From positions 52,576,001 through 52,640,000 of the forward strand of contig CM114271.1 in assembly GCA_050084515.1 (NCBI GenBank): a DNA stretch of 64,000 nt, written 5' to 3'. Positions 43,501 to 49,387 of this stretch are shown here, piece after piece (within the stretch, counting starts at the first letter, position 1; the number at the start of each line of letters is the position of its first letter). Source of the DNA: Blasia pusilla. Taxonomy: Eukaryota > Marchantiophyta > Marchantiopsida > Blasiales. A model generated the notes under the pieces. The model did no database searches. It was not told the origin of the DNA and saw nothing but the letters and a program-made list of their open reading frames with translations. Position numbers and translations under genes: made by a program.

Positions 43501-45999
43501 CGTGATATCAAGTGATCTCCACACGGCATTTGCAATGTCGATTTATGATTCCAACAATCAGGATGGTCGAGGTCTGAGAAGTCTGTGGGACTGTGCAGCA
43601 ATGACTGACCAAGAGATCAGGCGCAGTAATCAAGGAATTGAAATGCGGGACCCTACTAGTGGTAGATGGAGAATGAGCCTCTTCCAAAAAAGGGACTCTG
43701 TCAATGTGGGGGCTATGAGTCCCGGTGTTTTCCCTAGTGGCCCTGACAGTCAATACAAATTGGAGAATGAGCTGAGGTTAGCAATTCGAAATGTGTACAC
43801 TATGGAAGACGATCCAGATACAGACCAAGGCAAAATGGGGCTGGAGACGTTGAATGACGTTGAGTTGTCTGAGTTGGAGGCAGGGCCAGCGGCGACTCCT
43901 GCAGTGATAGAGATGGACCAGGATCAAGATGAAACAAATATTGGGTTTCAGTTTCCAAAAGGACTGTCTTTGGAGAAGGCAGCAGAAGATCTTCTGGCAT
44001 GGCCACCTGTAGGACAGAATGAGCGACCTCATCCTGCTGTTCTAGACCGAAGAGCTGATGTAATTCTTGAGAATCTGCGAGACAGGACAATTTCGATGGT
44101 GGCATTTAATACTCCACACATTCTTGTGTGTTCCCAATCAGGTTGGCCTGCCCATTTCTTCTACTTCCTGCTGGAGCTTCGCAAGCCAGGGTTTCCCAAC
44201 CCTCCAGTTGTTATTCTCTACCCAGATGAACCCACAGTCAAACAGTGGGGCACAACAGGTGTTTTCAACGACGTGTACTTTATCAAAGGTTCTCCAGTGT
44301 ATGAACTTGATCTAATGCGCAGTGGGGTTCTACAAGCAGGTACTTTTTCATTGTTGGGCTCTTGTACCTCTGCTCCATGATTGTTTGGTAAAGGTAATTC
44401 AGAAGTCGTACTCATCCCAGTCCTTCTGAGAGGAGGTCGGAAAGACATCAAAGCTCCGTCTATTCTTGACATTTTCCTTTTCACATGTCTACTGGGTTTG
44501 AGTGAAATCTGGAGTGCTTAGAAACAAAGACAGCTACTCTAAATCGCTTCTTCATATCATGTGGCTCTTGCAGAAAGAGTAGTGATCCTTTCTAATCAGG
44601 GAGTGCCTGTGGACTTTGGAAGAGAACGGGGCGATGACACCAAGTATGTGAGGAGAGCCCCTACAGCATACACCAGCGATGTTGAAAACATCATAGTTGC
44701 TGCAAATGTCCAGAGGTTGTATGGCCGAAAACCTGTGGAAATAATGATCGTGGAGATGCAGCATAACGAGGCTTTCTACTACCTCCAACCACAGTATGAA
44801 ATTGCTCTATCACACTTCCCAAAGAAGGACTTGAAGCGCAATGGAGATGGTCTGGTTCACTTCGTACTTCCTTTCATGGAGGGAAAGGCTGTGTCCTCGA
44901 GCATGTTGGGTTTTCTCATGTGAGTTATTTCCTCCTCTGCGATCTTTTGAACTTAGCCTCCACTCCAAACAGGCAGTATGAATAGGTGCATTTCATCAAC
45001 ATAGACAGAGGGAGGCTTGGTTTGTCACTGTCTCTCAAGTGACCGCAAGCATTTATCTGAGAAGCTGCACACTCTACAATTCAGACCCTCGGTCCTGTCA
45101 GTGTCACTTGCAAACGATTGCTGGTGTGATTACGTGAGTCAGCGGGAGAAAGAATAAGAAGATGTTTTTAGAGGATTTTAGAAAGGCTTAGCAGACGCCT
45201 CACATTTCTACAATCCCCAATGAACATCTGCTTATTTGTTATCCCACTCATTCACGCAGTAAGCACACGTAATACTGCCGACCCTGAGCTAATTTCTGAG
45301 AGCACTGGACTGAGTGTCAGCTCACAATACTCTAAAACGCTTACTGCTGAGATGACGTGAGTGAATAAAAAGGACATCGGAGATGTTTTGGGTGAGATTG
45401 AGAATTAGCGCTTGGATAGTGCCTCGGTTCTGTGAATACTACTTAGAAATGCTTGCTGCTGAAGTAACGCGAGTTCGTGAAAGTGTCAGGAGATGTTTTT
45501 CGCATACCTCTGGATCTGGCAGGCTCGTCACACGAGTAAATGCGTTAGTCCTTGCAAAAGCTTGCCACTGAAATAACTTGAGTTAGGTGAAGGATTAAAA
45601 GAGGTTTGTTGGTGAGCGTAGGTGTTTTTTTTGTGGACCTAGCTGGTTACGACCGCTCACTGAGTCCCGTCCCGTCCCTCGGGTCGTTACAGGAGGTCAG
45701 CATTCTACAATCGCAATACTCTTTCCATAGTCGAGCAACTGGTCCAAGGAGGCTACATGAAAACGGAGGAAGGGCTGAGCTCCGAGCGCGTGCGAATGCT
45801 GGACCAGATTGCTGTTCCACAAGAGTACGCCAATCTGGCTTACTCCGATCTGTTTCACGGGCTCCACTCACAGGGCCTGCTCGCCATCGGACTTTACCGT
45901 GTCCGAGGCACTCTCGGTGCTCCCGTAGCTTACGTGCTCACCAACCCCAAAAGCAATTGTATAGTAAACGCCGATGATCTTGTTTACATCATCACCTGA
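16352..45999 (+). CDS. BK-type (Slo1-like) calcium-activated K+ channel, 17-exon gene
   Basis: A voltage- and ligand-gated potassium channel subunit expected to form membrane tetramers. The exons (listed separately) all join in phase, total 3,675 nt and give about 1,224 residues, close to animal BK. In order: hydrophilic Ser/Arg-rich N-terminus (1-236), S1 237-253, S2 about 267-283, S3 about 289-311, S4 about 319-335 with Arg322/328/331, S5 about 345-367, filter TVGYGD 405-410, S6 about 415-440, the 'YGGSYS' linker, RCK1 about 458-745, acidic linker 746-920, RCK2 920-1224. Motifs paralleling BK include 'SGSISIQSVQNFLAEF', 'EDAAQIVRAL', 'SCFVRGLYSLITNLF', 'SDLFHGLH' and 'YVLTNP'. No S0 segment and no Asp-run calcium bowl are seen. 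Family identity is very likely; inclusion of exons 1-2 is likely. No stop or frameshift is present. Shaker and CASTOR/POLLUX families do not fit. Confidence 0.9.
16808..17324 (+). other. BK gene exon 2 (residues 64-236)
   Basis: The acceptor 'gaagag|a' restores frame. Basic, Ser/Arg-rich, with no membrane segment. It ends with 'WATFDDWNN' (Trp216, Asp221-Trp222) about 14 residues before S1, resembling the 'W..VKDW' stretch at the same distance before S1 in animal BK. The donor GTGCAG at 17325 is weak but is the phase-0 choice. Confidence 0.65.
17600..18260 (-). mobile_element. LINE A0, 3' part (old copy)
   Basis: Diverged copy of the 3' end of family A: 'gtagtgcctgt.gt.g', 'ccctggttgga.ggtgct', 'cggagcttcca' and 'gggatccccaat.gac' parallel 30725-31220 in the same order. 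Frames are destroyed. The centre of the element is deleted; its 5' part follows at 18500. Confidence 0.65.
18500..19870 (-). mobile_element. LINE A0, 5' part (old copy)
   Basis: Parallels 34200-35480 of full-length copy A2: 'tttgatttttagcaaaacatcagcaac', 'gcaagccaagtattggcctcctctgc', 'cctgccaaggtgaacagccctgg' and 'taccaggtctgtagggat'. The RT-coding middle is missing, and about 240 bp of unrelated DNA (18261-18499) separates the parts. The oldest-looking LINE here by divergence. Confidence 0.65.
19880..20293 (-). mobile_element. LINE B0, ~400-bp 3' fragment
   Basis: Begins with the family B 3' end ('gaattgatttattgtccac.gggg') and covers the C-terminal zinc-knuckle code before truncation at a GA tract near 20290. 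Diverged from the other B copies. Confidence 0.65.
20296..23458 (-). mobile_element. LINE B1, interrupted and frameshifted
   Basis: Family B from its 3' terminal '(tgaa)n' tail to the endonuclease region. Minus-strand frames at 20942-21346, 21120-21920 (RT palm entry, 'NYRTIMLSSLMAKLYGLLLERKI') and 21972-22511 (endonuclease, 'LESDHEPIYFDI') are out of phase with one another. The part before the FADD motif is deleted relative to B2. It is split at 22562 by a solo LTR and resumes at 23321-23458. It cannot encode an intact protein. Confidence 0.75.
22563..23315. mobile_element. Solo LTR, 753 bp, perfect TSD
   Basis: Ends are 5'-TGTTAGGA...TTTCAACA-3' (TGTT/AACA inverted termini), flanked by exact tctgc at 22558-22562 and 23316-23320. 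Removing it and one tctgc restores collinearity with LINE B2 at about 29418-29450. The short TGTT/AACA ends and 5-bp TSD fit a Copia-type LTR. A 'ctatttaactcccc' box mid-element hints at plus orientation. The Cys/Leu-rich frames inside are not genes. Confidence 0.85.
23459..26468 (-). mobile_element. LINE A1, 5'-truncated copy
   Basis: Near-identical to A2 from the 3' end to the end of the endonuclease domain ('GRSDHSLVWTEL' at about 26330). Minus-strand frames: 26421-25528 (endonuclease end and connector), 25573-25013 (RT fingers with 'NYRGITLLSVVGKLL', 'FLDLKKAYDTV'), 25005-23503 (RT from 'QGCPLSPTLF' and 'FADD' to a C-terminal Cys-x2-Cys...His-x4-Cys knuckle). One G is missing near 25562 relative to A2, and a second frame break at about 25010 is shared with A2. 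Not functional as it stands. Confidence 0.85.
26589..28424 (-). pseudogene. LINE B2 ORF2, reverse transcriptase and C-terminal knuckle
   Basis: A 611-codon frame, open to its stop. 'GQAGFRHSHSTLDHL', 'CFVDFKKAFDTV' (motif A Asp), 'KQGCPLSPTLFGLYI' (motif B), 'LLLFADDIVLMS' (catalytic Asp pair) and 'GMEVNLLKTKI' follow in canonical order. A C-terminal Cys-x2-Cys...His-x4-Cys ('CRFC', 'HYLFDC') marks the knuckle typical of plant LINE proteins. Its first ~40 codons are out of frame with the true protein because of the upstream shift. Confidence 0.85.
28199..30002 (-). pseudogene. LINE B2 ORF2, endonuclease and first RT part (frameshifted)
   Basis: The frame at 30002-29580 starts ORF2 with APE-type endonuclease words ('LIFFAETHEH', 'GHGGLACLV'). 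It shifts near 29650 to 29716-28199, which has 'LLVGDFNGR', 'VVDYLIG', 'LESDHEPLYFDI' and the RT entry 'NYRTIMVSSLMAKL'. A short duplication of 'tgctgtttgctgaagtagcaaacagca' at about 29617-29650 may cause the shift. A further shift near 28330 breaks RT motif 1. Confidence 0.75.
30006..30707 (-). CDS. LINE B2 ORF1p, coiled coil + RRM + CTD type
   Basis: 233 codons, intact. About residues 30-60 form an Ala/Glu/Lys-rich heptad-like stretch (coiled coil). From about 65 comes 'LNLVIKGL', the first strand of an RRM-like fold, then a middle strand 'PMLVQF'. A C-terminal piece with 'SAIRIFPDLTTKQR' follows, similar in position to the 'IRL..DLS..T...R' stretch of animal L1 ORF1p. There is no CCHC knuckle of the type usual in angiosperm L1 ORF1. 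Expected role: RNA-binding chaperone of the element's ribonucleoprotein. The stop lies 3 nt before the ORF2 ATG at 30002. Confidence 0.7.
   Translation of the reverse strand: MQDYRVTGNSPANPVRTWTEVVGKHTTTTQITEVATQVAKEVAKEEADRVLEIQDRKTRELNLVIKGLHFSKEEDCNSVLQEKVFTTLGVTPTVTFTGIRLGKGTGDRPAPMLVQFDPSQRGPAMETRLAILRSKAVLKGSAIRIFPDLTTKQRAALPIEREKVLAARNNGLWSELREGKATTPVPRRNKNAAPTRQTGGAMSENSDSNQGISNSTTRNQDLEVTNLHDKTSL
30735..31238 (-). pseudogene. LINE A2 C-terminal zinc-knuckle segment
   Basis: 167 codons, nearly identical to the end of A1's 500-codon frame. Contains 'CALCDDGDE', then 'RHYLVSC', the Cys/Cys/His/Cys knuckle of plant LINE ORF2 proteins. It is separated from the RT frame by small deletions. 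Confidence 0.8.
31263..32270 (-). pseudogene. LINE A2 RT second half
   Basis: 335 codons from 'QGVAQGCPLSPTLFNIF' (motif B) and 'LMFADDFGG' (catalytic FADD) through thumb/connection. It ends early near 31265, where 4 bp (and then two single bases) are missing relative to A1, so it is cut off from the knuckle at 31238-30735. Confidence 0.85.
32278..34593 (-). pseudogene. LINE A2 endonuclease + RT N-terminal half
   Basis: 771 codons. 'GLRLGNWNFCGL' (about 68), 'GGQETWETK', 'VLLGDFNSWVG', 'VDYIAVDE' and 'GRSDHSLVW' give the Asn, Glu, Asp and His positions of an APE-type endonuclease (about residues 65-330). RT follows with 'NYRGITLLSVVGKL', 'GQAGFRQARGCTDH' and 'FLDLKKAYDTVW' (motif A). It stops at TAG right after motif A's downstream helix ('MYQKE'), where the next frame (32270) takes over. 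Confidence 0.85.
34633..34986 (-). pseudogene. LINE A2 short frame upstream of the endonuclease
   Basis: 117 codons, basic, with Tyr/Arg-rich repeats ('VYVRRSK', 'VYRRRPR'). It lies just before the endonuclease frame and may be its N-terminal extension in another frame or a remnant ORF1. I do not recognise a domain. Confidence 0.4.
35513..35642 (-). mobile_element. LINE A3, ~130-bp 3' fragment
   Basis: Same sequence as 30721-30850 (3' end of A2) but stopping at 'gagaggaggg'. A severely 5'-truncated insertion next to a GA tract. Confidence 0.85.
35641..35657 (+). repeat. Plant telomere-like motif (TTTAGGG x2)
   Basis: gggtttagggtttaggg lies exactly between the 5' end of LINE A3 and a GA tract before LINE B3. 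Confidence 0.85.
35660..37085 (-). mobile_element. LINE B3, 5'-truncated
   Basis: Starts at the '(gaat)n' tail and runs to RT motif B. Minus-strand frames 36502-35732 (C-terminal region) and 37008-36487 (RT with 'LLLSADDIVLMS', where the usual FADD Phe is Ser) are out of phase. Several small deletions relative to B2. Dead copy. Confidence 0.8.
37094..37368 (-). mobile_element. LINE B4, ~275-bp 3' fragment
   Basis: Near-identical to 26483-26752 (3' end of B2), ending at 'gatcgtgaaagg' beside a GA tract. Its 5' junction is only about 145 bp from the acceptor of BK exon 3. Confidence 0.85.
37513..37562 (+). other. BK gene exon 3 (residues 237-253, S1)
   Basis: A 50-bp exon after 'gttggagcag|', ending before GTAAGT. 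It encodes one hydrophobic helix containing 'LEFILAIISGVLYVY'. The acceptor is inferred; the frame would also read further upstream. Confidence 0.7.
37860..37952 (+). other. BK gene exon 4 (residues 253-284, S2)
   Basis: Acceptor 'ttggcag|', donor GTGAGT. Short S1-S2 loop, then S2 'IISIFFFADYILRIY', parallel to 'FNVFFLLYFGLRF' of animal BK. Confidence 0.85.
38158..38241 (+). other. BK gene exon 5 (residues 284-312, S3)
   Basis: Acceptor 'gtgttcag|', donor 'ag|GTATTG'. 'GIVDLLSAVPI' matches the 'SVVDFFTVPPV' S3 signature of BK. Confidence 0.85.
38552..38608 (+). other. BK gene exon 6 (residues 312-331, S4)
   Basis: Acceptor 'attgcag|', donor GTACTA. 'FIRLLQFIRILR' carries the voltage-sensor Arg residues. 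Confidence 0.88.
38740..38828 (+). other. BK gene exon 7 (residues 331-361, S4-S5)
   Basis: Acceptor is the second tag ('ctaggtag|'); using the first would create a stop. Donor GTAAGT. 'QQIILLSVATFG' is S5 start. Confidence 0.85.
39225..39349 (+). other. BK gene exon 8 (residues 361-402, pore entry)
   Basis: Acceptor 'cgttgcag|', donor GTAAGG. 'AGILQWVE', then 'TFWQALYFLIVT' (pore helix), matching 'AGFIHLVE' and 'TYWECVYLLMVT' of BK. Confidence 0.9.
40367..40500 (+). other. BK gene exon 9 (residues 403-447, filter and S6)
   Basis: Acceptor 'ttgtcag|', donor GTCTTA (weak). 'STVGYGD' at 40370-40390 is the K+ filter; S6 has 'AALTVLPIQIGRI' in place of BK 'AMFASYVPEIIELI'. The intron before it is about 1 kb and holds nothing recognisable. 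Confidence 0.92.
40937..41064 (+). other. BK gene exon 10 (residues 447-490, RCK1 start)
   Basis: Acceptor 'attgcag|', donor GTACTT. 'YGGSYS', then 'FLIISGSISIQSVQNFL', the first Rossmann strand-turn of RCK1. Confidence 0.92.
41587..41638 (+). other. BK gene exon 11 (residues 490-507)
   Basis: A 52-bp exon. Acceptor 'gtctcag|', donor GTACGT. 'LRVIILAPFSPS' parallels BK 'VEIVFLHNISPN'. Confidence 0.9.
41760..41901 (+). other. BK gene exon 12 (residues 507-554)
   Basis: Acceptor 'ttcacag|', donor GTAAGT. 'VEFIEGSPVRQSDLERV' and 'FFFLADKDAE', as in RCK1 of BK. Confidence 0.92.
41976..42022 (+). mobile_element. Tiny LINE A 3' fragment in BK intron 12
   Basis: About 45 bp matching the last bases of family A in sense orientation (reverse complement of 30722-30770): 'gtcgcaaggctac', 'aggcactacttaatgagta'. 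A minimal, extremely truncated insertion, and the only one here parallel to the gene. Confidence 0.7.
42345..42553 (+). other. BK gene exon 13 (residues 555-624)
   Basis: Acceptor 'tctgtag|', donor GTGGGT. 'QVEDAAQIVRALAVH' and 'MRIILEVLDPET', as in RCK1 ('AEDASNIMRV', 'IRIITQML'). Confidence 0.92.
43015..43183 (+). other. BK gene exon 14 (residues 624-680)
   Basis: Acceptor 'tgttcag|', donor GTATAT. 'SCFVRGLYSLITNLF' parallels BK 'SCLAQGLSTMLANLF'; 'PPAFHNLPFEE' follows. Confidence 0.92.
43358..44339 (+). other. BK gene exon 15 (residues 681-1008)
   Basis: The largest exon (982 bp). It ends RCK1 ('VADFLHAKF', 'LLNPRGH'). It then carries a linker of about 175 residues with acidic clusters ('MEDDPDTDQ', 'EMDQDQDET'), and starts RCK2 with 'PHILVCSQ', 'VVILYP' and 'DVYFIKGSPVYELDL'. 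Donor GTACTT. Confidence 0.93.
44574..44919 (+). other. BK gene exon 16 (residues 1008-1123)
   Basis: Acceptor 'cttgcag|', donor GTGAGT. 'RVVILSNQG', later 'VEIMIVEM' and 'YYLQPQYE', then 'FVLPFMEGKAVSSSML'. The place of the BK calcium bowl lacks an Asp run and is rather basic ('FPKKDLKRNGDG'). Confidence 0.92.
44920..45692 (+). repeat. BK intron 16 with degenerate ~110-bp repeat
   Basis: Units containing '(a/g)atgacgtgagt..' and 'gagatgtttt' recur around 45129, 45352, 45464 and 45573; the first interval is about twice the others. No coding role. Confidence 0.5.
45693..45999 (+). other. BK gene exon 17 (residues 1123-1224, C-terminus)
   Basis: The acceptor 'cgttacag|' restores phase. 'FYNRNTLSIVEQLVQGG', 'YSDLFHGLHSQGLLAIGLYRVR', 'YVLTNP' and 'ADDLVYII' end the protein, matching the conserved last ~100 residues of BK RCK2. 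Stop TGA at 45997-45999. Confidence 0.93.
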
Positions 46000-46149
46000 T
46001 GGGCACGACTCCCTCTTTCCCCAAGCTCTACTCTGATCCCCCTCATCTCTTCACTCCTCATGATCATCTCCTCGCCTCTCCCTCTTCAATTTCTCTCTCT
46101 TTCATCTCCTCACCAGGCCCACCTCCTATACCATTGCGCTGATTCTGTG

Positions 46150-46455
46150 ATCCCGGAATTCAGACAGCAACCGGACTGCTCTATCTCGTCTGCCATCAAT
46201 GTCCTCCGATTTGTGGAGCGGAGATTCAGATAGCACACGGACTAATCGAACTCCTGGGCCCCTCAATGTGCTCCGAGTTCTGGAGCGGAGATCCAGATAG
46301 CAACCGGAATAATCGAACTCCTCTGCCGTCAATTTGCTCCCACTTCTGCAGCAGAGATCCTCATAGCAACGAGATTAATCGAACTCTTGCGCCATCAATT
46401 TGCTCCAATCTCTGGACCAGAGACTCGGGTAGCAACCGAAAGAATCGATGGCGGA
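46150..46455 (+). repeat. 66-67 bp minisatellite 3' of the BK gene
   Basis: 'tcaat(g/t)t.ctcc' starts units at 46196, 46263, 46329 and 46395 (spacing 67, 66, 66), each with '(a/g)gagatcc..atagcaac.g.a.taatcgaactc'. It begins about 150 bp after the BK stop, likely in the 3' UTR or just beyond. A frame of 22-residue repeats exists but has no recognised domain. Confidence 0.75.
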
Positions 46456-46619
46456 GACCGGATCAGTCGAAGTCCGCCATCGACTTCTCGTTTGTCGGTC
46501 AGTCTATCTGTTTGTATGAGACAGGTTCACAGTTCCTTGCCAAAACGAGTTCCTTCCACGATTAGGGCTAATGCTCGCGGGCGTTTGAATTTGGGGCGTT
46601 TAGGGTTGTTAAATGTGTA

Positions 46620-49309
46620 GGAACATTAAATATGACTAGTAAGGATCCGTAAAGGGGACCGTGCTCTTTACTAAGTTTCACTCACTTACCCATCTCTGAA
46701 TGGCCCCCGGTTAATCGTGACCCATCTCCAAGTGACCAAAAGTTTTCTTTTTAAGTAACGGCAGGGGGTCACACATTGTCCAATAAGAGTTTGAAAAATA
46801 ATTGTCACTTCTGACTTGATTAATAATCACACCTCCTTAAACTTGCTTATTCCGGTCCTAGTTAGGGCAAACTCAATGCAAGATTCATTCCATGGTCCCT
46901 CATGTCTCGTTACTTGAATGCCCCTCCGCCTACCCATGCCACGTGGTGGTATGGGTAGGAGGAGGGGGTCATTCAAGCAACGATAGCCATCACCATCTGA
47001 CAATCATTTTTTTTAATGATACAGATTCCAATGAAGAAAATCAAATTTAAAAATTTTGGAAAGTAGCGCGTGTTTAGAAAAACAAACAAATTTCCAATAA
47101 TTTGGATTTTTTTTAATTTCAAATTTTAGTATAAATTTCACTTTTTAAATTTTAAAAAAATAAGAAAACTTTCAACTTTAAATAGTACCCAGCTCCCCTA
47201 AATAATTTGACTCCTCCGTAAAGGTTGGAACAGTATTTATTCTTCCCTTTCCACTCTTCCCACCAAAATAACATTCTCTAATTAAATTCTTGGTTAATTT
47301 TAATTAACAAAATTATTTCCCTTTTCCATTCAAATTCTTTTTCCTTTTCCAAAATATCACATGTGAATTAATGATTCCTTCTCCATTAAAAATCATTTTC
47401 TTTTCCCATCAAATATGAATCAAGGTATAAATTATAATTTTTTGTTATTTTTTATAATAATTCCACCCTTAATATCACCAATTATAATATAGATAAATTA
47501 AATTATTAAAAAAGATATTTCTTCCATTCAAATTCGTTCTCCCTACCCATCTAATATGACTCAAACAACAAAATTGTAATGTGTTGCTATTTTGTCTTAT
47601 TGTACCATTATTTTGTTGTATTGTGCTTTTGGGGTTGCCCATTATAATATCAATTAGCAGTGCCCGAAGTTTGAAGAGATAATATGGAACACACATAACA
47701 AAACTAAACCGCACTCAATCTATTATTGAATGACATTCGTCAATGACTTACGAGAAACTAGTGTGCAAGCCGTGCCATGCACATGAGTACGTGTAGTGAC
47801 TAACATAGTTGCACACTATTTTTTTCTCTGCTCGTAGAATGAAAAACATTTTCTTGCTGCCTATAGAGTGGGGAACATTTTTTTATTGTCCAATTCCCAC
47901 ATGTCAAGCATATAGGTGTTTGCAAATCAAGGAGGCACTCTCTAGTAATAATATAGACTTTCATAAATAAATTTCTTTTTTGAAAAAATTCATAAATCAT
48001 TATACAAGATGTAAATTAGTAAGAGAGGATTTGAAAATGAAGAGGAGAGGGTTTTTTTTAATAAGAAGATTGTGAGATTTAGAGGAGATCATATTGGAAA
48101 AAACGGGAGCATGGAATGCTAGGTTTTTGGAGTAGTTTCTAATTAAATTAAAAGAAGATCTACACATTTGATATTAAGGAGGTAACTATGGGAGGGAAAC
48201 TAATCTCTTTATGGTGATGCCATTTGTTAAGGATGAAATGAGGAGGTAAAAGGGTGGGGGTTTTTTTTTTAACACCTCTATTTTCATTCAAATTTTTTGG
48301 GGAGCTTAGATAAACTTGGATGATAAAATGGCCCAAGTTTAATGTCAAGGTCTTGTACTTGGATGAGATGAAAAATGCACATACCCTCTTTCCTTATAAG
48401 GTTTAAGTGCAAGGGTCCAAAAATGCCTATATATTTTTTATTTTTAGGTTGCATATCCATTTTTATTCATAAATTTTGCAAAGAGCTTAAATATACTTGA
48501 ATGATGAAGTAGCCCGAATTTCAAATCAAGATCATACAATAGAACAAGATAAAAAAATCCATACACCCTCATATCTTACACAGCTTCCGAACTAAACTTG
48601 AAACAAAATTTTGAACTAGCATTTAACTATTATGTAACTTGGTTTTTAAAAATCACTTCATATCTTTTCCTTTATTAATGGGGGTCAAATAAGTTTTTTT
48701 GTTCCAATTACCATCTTTCAAATAATTAAAAAATCACTCATTTTGATGAAATTTGCTGCCAAAATAAAAATGTAGCAGTAAAATATCTTTCGTCATTTTT
48801 AAGAATAAATCTGAATCTAACATTGTTGCATTATCCTTTCTTATTTTGCCCCCAAAATTTGAATTAATTTGACCTCCAAATTAAACTTGAAAATTAAAAT
48901 TTACAACAATTTTTGGGGCATAAAATTTTTAAAAGGAAATTTGAATTTTTAAATGAGAAAAGATTAAAAAACATGAGGTAGACTTAAGATATTCTCATTG
49001 GGAAAAAAACTAAGAAATTTTATTTATTTAAATTAGCTAAATAATGAAATTACATAATAAAAATAAAAGTATTGGGGGCTAGCCATAAGACATATGAGAC
49101 GTGGGTCCAAGCTCCAATATGCATTTGGGGAGCCAAGGGTTGCATAAGCTGCAAGAAGCCTCCACTAAGCCATCTTGATGATAACTGATCAACCACTAGT
49201 CCGCAGGTCGTGAAACCACGTTTGGGTTGAAGGCCAAAATCGAGGCGCGTGTGAAACAATGGGAAAGATGGGATTCCATGGGAGAACCCTAGAATTACCT
49301 ATGGAGGGG

Positions 49310-49311
<2 letters not shown>
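46620..49311. other. AT-rich intergenic DNA, no gene seen
   Basis: Strongly AT-rich from about 47000 to 49050 with many homopolymer runs. There is a short inverted repeat at about 46920-46960 ('cctcc.cctacccatgccacgtgg' against 'atgggtaggaggagg'). No coding region. Confidence 0.6.

Positions 49312-49384
<73 letters not shown>
49312..49384. repeat. (CT)n microsatellite, 73 bp
   Basis: Uninterrupted CT dinucleotide run of about 36 units. Confidence 0.97.

Positions 49385-49387
<3 letters not shown>

Noticed and set aside
37513-45999. CASTOR/POLLUX-type or Shaker-type channel as identity of the 37-46 kb gene
   Set aside because: TVGYGD with S4 arginines, two consecutive RCK modules and BK-specific blocks ('YGGSYS', 'SCFVRGLYSLITNLF', 'SDLFHGLH') fit Slo. 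There is no cyclic-nucleotide or ankyrin domain as in plant Shaker, and no CASTOR-type pore.
16352-45999. Animal contamination as the source of the BK gene
   Set aside because: It shares the contig with plant-type MULE, CACTA and gypsy elements and the plant root-cap family gene, and its sequence is clearly diverged from animal BK. Raw-read continuity would be the decisive test.
46266-46565. 99-codon frame with 22-residue repeats
   Set aside because: Explained by the 66-bp minisatellite; one unit is 67 bp, so the frame is not maintained through all units.
49312-49384. Poly-(Arg-Glu) protein encoded across the CT tract
   Set aside because: It is a microsatellite; the reading is an artefact.
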